Assembly: GCA_037134755.1 (NCBI GenBank)
Contig: JBAXLO010000250.1
Span: 1-5,995 of the forward strand
Length of the DNA stretch: 5,995 bases
Source: JBAXLO01 sp037134755
Lineage (GTDB): Bacteria > Bacteroidota > Bacteroidia > Bacteroidales > JACABE01
Reading direction: 5' to 3'
The position numbers were made by a program, and so were the translations under genes. The notes below the pieces were generated by a model that was not told where the DNA came from, made no database searches, and worked only from the letters and a program-made list of their open reading frames with translations. Of the stretch, positions 1-5,111 are shown one piece after another (within the stretch, counting starts at the first letter, position 1; each line of letters starts with the position of its first letter).

Positions 1-125
1 CAAAAGCTTTTTGATGCCTTCGCTCCGCCAGCCGATATGACCCAAAAGCTTTTTGATGCCTTCGCTCCGCCAGCCGATATGACCCAAAAGCTTTTTGGTG
101 CCTTCGCTCCGCCAGCCGATATGAC
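1..125. repeat. Three tandem copies of a 42-bp GC-rich unit
   Basis: Three head-to-tail copies lie at 1-42, 43-84 and 85-125 (the last lacks its final base match). Copies 1 and 2 are identical. Copy 3 has one substitution, A to G at position 98. About 22 of 42 bases are G or C, in sharp contrast to the very AT-rich DNA that follows. There are no spacers between units. The unit contains the palindrome AAAAGCTTTT. Its length is a multiple of three, so any open frame through one copy stays open through all: one + frame and all three - frames are free of stops within the unit. The array begins at the window edge, so the copy number is a minimum. Near-identity suggests recent amplification or ongoing homogenisation. 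Whether it is coding or an intergenic repeat cannot be decided here. Confidence 0.97.
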
Positions 126-156
126 AAATCAATATTTTAATAAAATAAACAATTAA
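1..156 (+). CDS. Possible C-terminal end of a 14-residue-repeat protein (partial)
   Basis: Frame 1 is open from the window edge to TAA at 154-156. It reads three repeats of QKLFDAFAPPADMT (the third has G in place of D at its fifth residue), followed by a short tail NQYFNKINN. I do not recognise a family. The repeat has no signal peptide, membrane segment or catalytic motif visible in this fragment. Each unit contains an ATG (37, 79, 121), so no true start can be chosen, and the beginning would lie outside the window. The case for coding is the unit length of 14 codons and the clean stop shortly after the array. The case against is that three - strand frames are also open, the single difference between copies changes an amino acid, and base composition is unlike the neighbouring genes. 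It may be only an intergenic repeat with a chance open frame. Confidence 0.3.
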   Translation, partial: QKLFDAFAPPADMTQKLFDAFAPPADMTQKLFGAFAPPADMTNQYFNKINN

Positions 157-613
157 CAATGAGTAATAAAACAATTTATTTAATTAATAAGAAAAAATTT
201 AACAAACGAAAGAAGAGTGATTTTAATTTCTAGCAGTGGCTATCTTTAATTGGTTAGACAAGATTATAAAATGGGATTGTTCATAACTATTGCCTTTTCA
301 ATGTTTTTAATCAAGAATTAATAAAAGCTAATAGGTTTTTTAAACCTATTGGCTTTAAATTTTTTCATAATAGCTTAACACTACCCTTTATTTAAAAGTA
401 AAATGGATTTTGTTTGATGTCCTTTATGAAGAAGATGAACTTTTTTATGAATTTGCCTATTGGCAATAATTTGTTCAGCTGTTAAAAGATCTTTCAGTGT
501 AGTGTAAAGCAAAAGAATTTAATATTGTCCTGAAATTAACATGGCTTTTGTTCATATACATTCCAATGATAATTATTTTTCTATTTTCATTCTACTTTAT
601 TATAAATATTAGC
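157..613. other. 457-bp AT-rich region with no convincing gene
   Basis: No ORF of normal length or recognised product lies between the repeat-encoded stop and the end of cvpA. It holds one strong hairpin with a T-tract (324-365). It also has a 16-codon ORF at 271-321 (MGLFITIAFSMFLIKN, extendable to a TTG at 250) and a 45-codon stop-free stretch on the minus strand at 518-381 without an ATG near its start. None of these has enough support to be called a gene. The minus-strand stretch could be debris of a lost gene. No clear terminator is visible directly after the cvpA stop at 614, so the minus operon transcript may run some way into this region. Confidence 0.6.
324..365 (+). terminator. Strong hairpin with T-tract, probable intrinsic terminator
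   Basis: Bases 324-338 pair with 342-356 in a 15-bp stem with one G-T wobble (T329 with G351) and a TTT loop at 339-341. AAA and then six T (360-365) follow on the + strand. On the minus strand the stem is followed only by a mixed AT sequence, so the + direction is favoured. The gene it would terminate is unclear: the nearest + strand candidates are the tiny ORF ending at 321 and the repeat ORF ending at 156. It could also stop read-through of the minus operon, with lower efficiency. Confidence 0.7.
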
Positions 614-1114
614 TTATGAATCTTCTTTTTTGCTTTCTTCTTTAGCTTTAATAATTACAATTTCGGGTATAAGTACCGGAACTATTGATTCGATAGGTTT
701 AAAAAAGATAGAATTCGTACGCATTTTATCAGTTACAACTATATGTTTTTTATCAAGAGCATTCAAAAAATAAATCAATAAACTTATTATTAATACCATC
801 TTTAACAAACCAAAAATAGCTCCTGCAAGCTTATTAAAGAAGCCCATAGCAACCATATCTAAGGTTTTGCTTAAAAGATTTCCTAAAATATAAACCGTTA
901 TCACAACTACCAAAAAAGTAATGATAAACGCCAATACGTTGGAGTTGCCATGCAAACCTATGAGGTTGCCAATATATTTCGAGAAGTGAAAACAAGCATA
1001 AATGCCTAAAATAATCGCTACCAAGCTGGCAACTTCAACTGCAAGCCCCTTTGTAAAACCTTTGTAGGTAAACCATATTAATGGTATCGCCAAAATTATA
1101 TCAACTATATACAT
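614..1114 (-). CDS. cvpA: CvpA family membrane protein
   Basis: This 166-residue inner-membrane protein matches the CvpA (colicin V production) family in length and layout. Four hydrophobic segments lie at about residues 2-16, 24-43, 59-81 and 97-118. The N-terminal pattern of a membrane helix followed by YKGFTKGL (17-24), and the NKLAGAIFGLLK stretch (94-105), are typical of the family. The C-terminal tail (about 156-166) is highly charged and probably cytosolic. The biochemical role is unknown; in enterobacteria the family was named for a need in colicin V export, and it has been tied to envelope integrity. The ATG lies 2 nt after the mlaF stop, so it is very probably translated with mlaF and is the last gene of the operon. 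An AAAGGA inside the mlaF end could help initiation, though Bacteroidota rarely rely on such sites. The link with MlaE/MlaF hints at an envelope role, which is inference. Confidence 0.9.
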   Translation of the reverse strand: MYIVDIILAIPLIWFTYKGFTKGLAVEVASLVAIILGIYACFHFSKYIGNLIGLHGNSNVLAFIITFLVVVITVYILGNLLSKTLDMVAMGFFNKLAGAIFGLLKMVLIISLLIYFLNALDKKHIVVTDKMRTNSIFFKPIESIVPVLIPEIVIIKAKEESKKEDS

Positions 1115-1116
1115 AA

Positions 1117-1866
1117 TTATTTTCCTTTTAAACGCCTAGTTAATTCTGTTGCATATACAAAATCGTTAATCTCTTTATTATCTGTATGTAGAATATCTGT
1201 TTTATCGCCTTGCCACCAAAGATGTCCTTTATAAATAAAAGCAATTTTGTCGCCAATTTCTATTACGGAATTCATGTCGTGCGTATTTACAACTGTAGTA
1301 ATTTGATATTCCTGAGTAATTTCGCTAATCAGATTATCTATCAATATTGATGTAGTAGGATCTAAACCGGAATTGGGTTCATCACAAAAAAGATACTTAG
1401 GATTTAACGAAATGGCACGTGCAATAGCTACCCTTTTCTTCATTCCTCCACTTATTTCGGAAGGATATAATTTGTTTACATTCTCCAGATTAACTCTCTT
1501 GAGACAGAAATTAGCTCTTTCTCTTTTTTCTTCGAGCGTTTGCTTGGTAAACATCGACAAAGGAAACATAACATTCTCTTCAACATTCAATGAATCGAAT
1601 AACGCTCCTCCCTGAAACAGCATGCCAATTTCCTTGCGTATCTCTTTTTTTTCTTCATAAGATATTTCCGAAAACACTCTGTCGTTAAATAAAACTTTAC
1701 CGCTATCAATTGGAAACAAGCCAACCAAACATTTCATTAAAACGGTTTTACCTGATCCACTTTGGCCGATTATAAGATTGGTTTTGCCTTGCTCAAATAC
1801 AAATGAAATATCTTTGAGCACCTGCTTGCCATTAAATTCTTTTATTATGTGAACTGCTTCTATCAT
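1117..1866 (-). CDS. mlaF: MlaF-type ABC transporter ATPase
   Basis: This 249-residue protein is a single, complete ABC ATPase domain of usual length. Visible motifs are Walker A GQSGSGKT (34-41), the Q-loop at Q85 in LFQGGALFDSL, the signature ISGGM (138-142) followed by KKRVAIARA, Walker B YLFCDEP with D162 and E163, the D-loop SGLDP (166-170) and the switch His at 196 (NTHD). The FQGGALFDS and SGGMKKR stretches are characteristic of the MlaF/Mce-associated ATPases rather than of generic importers. It would hydrolyse ATP on the cytosolic face to drive the MlaE permease in lipid traffic between the inner and outer membranes. Its ATG sits inside the mlaE end with an ATGA overlap (1863-1866), which indicates translational coupling. 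All catalytic residues are present. The direction of lipid transport cannot be read from sequence. Confidence 0.93.
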   Translation of the reverse strand: MIEAVHIIKEFNGKQVLKDISFVFEQGKTNLIIGQSGSGKTVLMKCLVGLFPIDSGKVLFNDRVFSEISYEEKKEIRKEIGMLFQGGALFDSLNVEENVMFPLSMFTKQTLEEKRERANFCLKRVNLENVNKLYPSEISGGMKKRVAIARAISLNPKYLFCDEPNSGLDPTTSILIDNLISEITQEYQITTVVNTHDMNSVIEIGDKIAFIYKGHLWWQGDKTDILHTDNKEINDFVYATELTRRLKGK

Positions 1867-2603
1867 GCAAGTAATAATTGTGTTAATATCAAATTAAACA
1901 ATAAAATCATAATACTGCTATTGACAACAGCCTTTGTACTCGATCGTCCTACTTCTAATGCTCCACCATTAGTATAATATCCAAAATATCCTGAAATTGA
2001 AGTTATCAGAAAAGCAAAAACAACAGTTTTGATTAAAGCATAAACAATATCATAACTTTTAAAAAGATATTGTATCCCCAAAACATAAGTGCTGGAAGTT
2101 AACATTCCCGTTAAGACTCCCGAAAGCCAGCCACCAAATAAAGCCAGCATCATGCTTATAATTATAAGAATAGGATTAAAAATCATAGATGCAATTATCT
2201 TTGGAAGTATAAGATAGCTGGGTGGGTTAATCCCCATTATCTCCAAAGCATCAATCTGATCAGTTACCCTCATTGTGCCTATCTCTGAAGCAATCTGCGA
2301 CCCAACTTTGCCGGCAAGAATAAGACTAACAATAGTCGGCGAAAATTCTAATATTACTGATTTACGTGTGGCAAATCCAATAGTATATAAAGGAATTAGA
2401 GGATTGTCGATGTTAAAAGCCATCTGAATTGTAAGAACAGCTCCTATAAAAATAGATATTATGGCAACAATCCCTAAAGACCCAAGCCCTAAACTTTCTA
2501 TTTCTACAATTATTTGTTTTAGATAAATGCGTTTATTCTCCGGTTTCTTAAAAACCAAATGCATCAACATCAAATATCTGCCTAAAGATGAAAGTATTTT
2601 CAT
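1863..2603 (-). CDS. mlaE: MlaE family ABC transporter permease
   Basis: This 246-residue integral membrane protein has the full MlaE (YrbE) layout. An amphipathic N-terminal stretch (about 1-35) comes first, then several hydrophobic segments (about 43-63, 85-100, 130-160, 187-209 and 226-246). The family's hallmark cytosolic coupling segment, SEIGTMRVTDQIDALEIMG, lies at 106-124, and a conserved GALEVGRSSTKAVV stretch at 214-227. In the Mla pathway MlaE dimerises in the inner membrane, binds MlaF inside and an MCE-domain protein (MlaD) on the periplasmic side, and moves glycerophospholipids. No MlaD, MlaB or MlaC is encoded next to it here, so these partners must lie elsewhere or be replaced. 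It is the first gene of the minus operon. The ATG at 2603 is the natural start, with candidate promoters just upstream. Confidence 0.93.
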   Translation of the reverse strand: MKILSSLGRYLMLMHLVFKKPENKRIYLKQIIVEIESLGLGSLGIVAIISIFIGAVLTIQMAFNIDNPLIPLYTIGFATRKSVILEFSPTIVSLILAGKVGSQIASEIGTMRVTDQIDALEIMGINPPSYLILPKIIASMIFNPILIIISMMLALFGGWLSGVLTGMLTSSTYVLGIQYLFKSYDIVYALIKTVVFAFLITSISGYFGYYTNGGALEVGRSSTKAVVNSSIMILLFNLILTQLLLA

Positions 2604-2629
2604 TAGTTATTATTAGATTTTTGTAAGCT

Positions 2630-2673
2630 CAAATTTAATTTTACAAAGTTGAGAATTTTTTATGGAAAAACAA
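2630..2673 (-). promoter_or_regulatory. Candidate promoter(s) of the mlaE-mlaF-cvpA operon
   Basis: Two overlapping candidates read towards mlaE. The first has TTG (complement of 2671-2673), 19 nt, then CAACTTTG (complement of 2644-2651), which is one base off the Bacteroidota -7 consensus TAnnTTTG. The second is a perfect TAAATTTG (complement of 2630-2637) without a TTG at the usual distance. Either would give a short leader before the ATG at 2603. In such AT-rich DNA chance matches are common, so this is a prediction only. Confidence 0.4.
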
Positions 2674-2694
2674 CCATAATATCTACTTTTTATT

Positions 2695-2702
2695 TAATTT
2701 TG
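2695..2702 (+). promoter_or_regulatory. Candidate -7 box for the lipoprotein and SprT-like genes
   Basis: TAATTTTG is a perfect match to the Bacteroidota -7 box TAnnTTTG, about 21 nt upstream of the ATG at 2724. No TTG is found at the expected -33 position, which weakens the call. If real, transcription would start at around 2708 and leave a leader of about 15 nt. That supports 2724 over the upstream TTG at 2649 as the start of the lipoprotein. Confidence 0.4.
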
Positions 2703-2723
2703 TACGCAACTATTAAATTTATA

Positions 2724-2879
2724 ATGAGAAACAACAAAAGAATATTATTTCCCTCTGCAATATTATTATTTATAATATTATTAACGACTTCATGCCATAC
2801 ATACCGCCACAGGAAGCACAAATGCAACGACTGCCCAACCTTCAGCTTACATGAACAAAGACAAATCAAAAGAGCATAA
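2724..2879 (+). CDS. Small putative lipoprotein, Cys/His-rich, unknown function
   Basis: From the ATG at 2724 this encodes 51 residues. A basic start (MRNNKR) is followed by a hydrophobic core (about 7-20) and LLTTSC, with the candidate lipidated Cys at 24. The -3 residue is Thr, not the canonical Leu, but LTTSC-like boxes are common in Bacteroidota lipoproteins. The mature part would be only about 28 residues, basic, with His at 25, 29, 32 and 43 and a CNDCP motif (Cys 34 and 37). It has no acidic export tag after the Cys, so a periplasm-facing location is more likely than the cell surface. The frame is open back to a TTG at 2649, but that form would bury the signal peptide and start upstream of the likely promoter. 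The end overlaps the SprT-like gene by 29 nt. I do not recognise a named family. Confidence 0.65.
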   Translation: MRNNKRILFPSAILLFIILLTTSCHTYRHRKHKCNDCPTFSLHEQRQIKRA

Positions 2880-3477
2880 AGATATACTTGCTAACTATTT
2901 TCCTTTGGAAGTAGTGGATGAAATGTATGATCTTGTTGTTTCATTAAAAATACATTTAAAAGTTAGTAAATCGCGCAAGACTAAGCTTGGCGACTATTGT
3001 CCGCCTGTCCGAACGGGCATCCATCGTATTACTATTAATTATAATCTTAATAAATACGAGTTCCTTATTACATTTATTCACGAAGTTGCACATCTTAAAG
3101 TATGGAATAAATATGCCGGTAAAGTTCTTCCTCATGGTAATGAATGGAAAAATGAATACTTGCGTTTAATGGTTCCCTACATACAAAGAAATATTTTTAC
3201 AGATGAAATTAAGCAAGCATTGGTTGCGTATTTTAAAAATCCGGGTGCTTCTAAGTATTCTGATAATAATCTGGTTCAAGCTTTGAGAGTTCATGACGAT
3301 AATCCTCATAATTTAGTTTCACTTGAGAAGTTACCTATAAATACTAAGTTTATTTTACCTGATGGAAGAACTTTTATTAAAGGAGAACTCAGGCGTAAGT
3401 GTTATAAATGTCAAAGTTTGCAGAACAAACGATTTTATATCTTTCAGCCATTAGCCAAAGTAAATATACTTGATTAA
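2851..3477 (+). CDS. SprT-like zinc metalloprotease-fold protein
   Basis: This 208-residue cytosolic protein is of the SprT-like family (zincin fold, related to eukaryotic SPRTN). The zinc and catalytic motif HEVAH is at 77-81 (H77, E78, H81), with a probable third ligand H95 in PHGNEWK. Upstream, KSRKTKLGDY (40-49) and HRITINYNLN (58-67) match the conserved run of Bacteroidota members. The C-terminal part has one CxxC (Cys 184 and 187) and the FYIFQPLAKV ending (195-204), but no second Cys pair, so a full zinc ribbon is doubtful. The bacterial function is not settled; proteolysis of DNA-protein crosslinks is known for SPRTN only. The ATG at 2851 is preferred because the next Met (residue 25) would remove part of the conserved N-terminal helix. 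It overlaps the lipoprotein gene by 29 nt in a different frame, so the two are probably co-transcribed. Confidence 0.88.
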   Translation: MNKDKSKEHKDILANYFPLEVVDEMYDLVVSLKIHLKVSKSRKTKLGDYCPPVRTGIHRITINYNLNKYEFLITFIHEVAHLKVWNKYAGKVLPHGNEWKNEYLRLMVPYIQRNIFTDEIKQALVAYFKNPGASKYSDNNLVQALRVHDDNPHNLVSLEKLPINTKFILPDGRTFIKGELRRKCYKCQSLQNKRFYIFQPLAKVNILD

Positions 3478-3485
3478 TAAAATAA

Positions 3486-3519
3486 AAAAAGGGAATGTTT
3501 TAACAGACATTCCCTTTTT
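3486..3519. terminator. Bidirectional intrinsic terminator between convergent genes
   Basis: Bases 3486-3498 pair perfectly with 3507-3519 (13 bp, AAAAAGGGAATGT against its complement) around an 8-nt loop. The stem ends in A-tracts on the left and T-tracts on the right, so both strands give a GC-containing hairpin followed by T residues. It lies 8 nt after the SprT-like stop and 16 nt after the malic enzyme stop on the other strand, so it can serve both. Confidence 0.9.
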
Positions 3520-3535
3520 CTTTTGAGTTATAAGA

Positions 3536-4990
3536 TTAACTTACTTGTTTAATCGCCCATTGTAATGATTCTTCAAGCATTTCCTGAGGAGGTTCGGCAA
3601 TATATCCGTTCTCAACCAATTGATTAGTTAAGCCTCTTGAATATTCAATATCCTTCTGAGCTTGAGCATAGGCTTGTTCCTTTGTAATAATTACTCTTGC
3701 AACTCCATCTTCAATAGCTTGCATAGCTACATCAGCAGCTTCTTGTGGAAAAACTCCCACCTCATCCATTGTAGGAACTATGTTTTCTATATTTATTCCA
3801 CGTCTTTCAGCGTAGTCAGCTAAAGAATGAGCAGCGGCAATAGCCATTTTATCGGTTATCTTGCGAGCTCTAACCATTAAAGCACCTTTAAGAATACCAG
3901 GGAAACCTATAGAATTATTAACCTGATTAGGAAAATCTCCTCTTCCGGTTGCTACAATATATGCTCCTGCTTCTTTGGCTGCATAAGGATATATCTCCGG
4001 AACCGGATTAGCACAAGCAAATACGATAGATTTTGGAGCCATTAGCGAGATCCAGTTTGGTTTAATAGTGCAAGGGCCGGGAGTAGATAACGAAATAAGA
4101 ACATCTGCATCTTTCATTGCTTCTTCCATAGTCTGAGCATTGTTTGCATTTGTTGTCAAACATAATTCCCATTTACGATAAAAACGTTTATCAGCTTCAA
4201 TATCCTTCCTGTCTTTATGTAACGAACCTTGAGAATCGAACATAACAAGGTTGCCCGGTTTAGCACCATCAGCAATAATTAATCTGGCAATAGTAGTATT
4301 TGATGCTCCTGCACCAAATAATACTATTTTAGTGTCCTCAATGTTACGATTGGTAAGTTTTAATGCATTTATCAAACCTGCAAGCGTAACACAAGCAGTA
4401 CCTTGAGCATCGTCATGCCACACAGGAATGTCACATTCTTCGCGAAGAACATCTAATACCTTAAAACAATTAGGTTGTGAGATGTCTTCAAGATTGATAG
4501 CACCAAAACTATGCTGAACCATCTTAACAAAATCAATTATCTTGTCAGGATTGTTTTTGCCTGTTTCATCTTTACTGTCGATGCAAAGAGCAACTCCATC
4601 CACACCTCCAAGATATTTCATAAGGAAAGCTTTTCCTTCCATAACTCCCAATCCACCGGAAGGTGTACAATCACCATCACCTAATACTCTTGTGGAATCG
4701 CTTACAACAGCAACTAAGTTACCACGGTTTGATAATTCATAAGAAGTATCATTATTATCTCTAATATCTGTTGAAACCTTTGATACTCCTGGTGTATACC
4801 ACACATTGAACCAATTAAAACCTAAGACCGGAGCCTTTGGAACTGTTTGAATTTTGCCACCATAAAAGGTATGAGCTTTCTCCGACAAGTTCTTCAAGAA
4901 AAGAGTTTTTGCCTTTGCAATTTGCTCTGGAGTAAAGTTATCTGGGAAAACTTTATCCATATTCTCAAGTGTTATCTTTATTTTTTCCAT
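3536..4990 (-). CDS. Malic enzyme, NAD(P)-dependent, single-domain form
   Basis: This 484-residue cytosolic enzyme would oxidatively decarboxylate malate to pyruvate with reduction of NAD(P)+ (EC 1.1.1.38/40). Visible sites are YTPGV with the catalytic Tyr at 65, the catalytic Lys at about 120 in EGKAFLMKYLGGVDGVALCID, metal ligands in LEDI (E168, D169) and HDDAQGTA (192-199), the Rossmann motif GAGAS (226-230), ANPVPE (327-332) and TGRGDFPNQVNN (348-359). It ends soon after the malic domains and lacks the phosphotransacetylase-like domain of the roughly 760-residue MaeB type, so it resembles the shorter bacterial form. Cofactor preference cannot be fixed by eye. The start at 4990 is 121 nt from divergent pckA, with a candidate promoter upstream and an A-rich leader without a Shine-Dalgarno site. 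Transcription ends at the shared terminator at 3486-3519. It probably supplies pyruvate and NAD(P)H from C4 acids. Confidence 0.95.
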   Translation of the reverse strand: MEKIKITLENMDKVFPDNFTPEQIAKAKTLFLKNLSEKAHTFYGGKIQTVPKAPVLGFNWFNVWYTPGVSKVSTDIRDNNDTSYELSNRGNLVAVVSDSTRVLGDGDCTPSGGLGVMEGKAFLMKYLGGVDGVALCIDSKDETGKNNPDKIIDFVKMVQHSFGAINLEDISQPNCFKVLDVLREECDIPVWHDDAQGTACVTLAGLINALKLTNRNIEDTKIVLFGAGASNTTIARLIIADGAKPGNLVMFDSQGSLHKDRKDIEADKRFYRKWELCLTTNANNAQTMEEAMKDADVLISLSTPGPCTIKPNWISLMAPKSIVFACANPVPEIYPYAAKEAGAYIVATGRGDFPNQVNNSIGFPGILKGALMVRARKITDKMAIAAAHSLADYAERRGINIENIVPTMDEVGVFPQEAADVAMQAIEDGVARVIITKEQAYAQAQKDIEYSRGLTNQLVENGYIAEPPQEMLEESLQWAIKQVS

Positions 4991-5017
4991 TGTTATTTTA
5001 ATTAGAATAATATGTGG

Positions 5018-5046
5018 TAAAATTACTCTTTTTTTAAATACACAAA
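5018..5046 (-). promoter_or_regulatory. Candidate promoter of the malic enzyme gene
   Basis: On the minus strand TTTG (complement of 5043-5046) is followed after 17 nt by TAATTTTA (complement of 5018-5025), one base off the Bacteroidota -7 box TAnnTTTG. The predicted start would leave a leader of about 20 nt before the ATG at 4990. No operator repeat is evident. Confidence 0.45.
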
Positions 5047-5071
5047 CATTTTTTTTTAATTCTTTTTAATA

Positions 5072-5097
5072 TTGTTGGTATTTTTTTGGTAAGTTTG
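5072..5097 (+). promoter_or_regulatory. Candidate promoter of pckA
   Basis: TAAGTTTG at 5090-5097 is a perfect TAnnTTTG -7 box. A TTG at 5072-5074 lies 15 nt upstream, shorter than the usual spacing. The leader before the ATG at 5112 would be under 15 nt, and no Shine-Dalgarno site is visible, only an A/T-rich run. Confidence 0.5.
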
Positions 5098-5111
5098 CAA
5101 AAATTTTTGAA

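Noticed and set aside
1..125. Tandem repeats as a CRISPR array
   Set aside because: Units abut directly with no spacers, and no cas gene is in the window.
241..270. tRNA-like D-arm (stem 242-246 with 260-264, loop containing AATTGGTTAGAC)
   Set aside because: No matching anticodon arm, T-arm or acceptor stem can be drawn around it.
426..485. 19-codon + strand ORF (MKKMNFFMNLPIGNNLFSC)
   Set aside because: Too short, with no promoter or family support; expected by chance in AT-rich DNA.
1373..1615. + strand ORF of 80 codons
   Set aside because: Lies wholly antisense within mlaF, which has all ABC ATPase motifs.
2649..2723. Upstream TTG start for the lipoprotein giving 76 residues
   Set aside because: It would begin before the likely -7 box at 2695-2702 and would put 25 residues in front of a good signal peptide.
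2987..3169. 60-codon + strand ORF
   Set aside because: Out of frame within the SprT-like gene, which carries the HEVAH motif in the other frame.
4542..4742. 66-codon + strand ORF
   Set aside because: Antisense to the malic enzyme coding sequence; no family resemblance.
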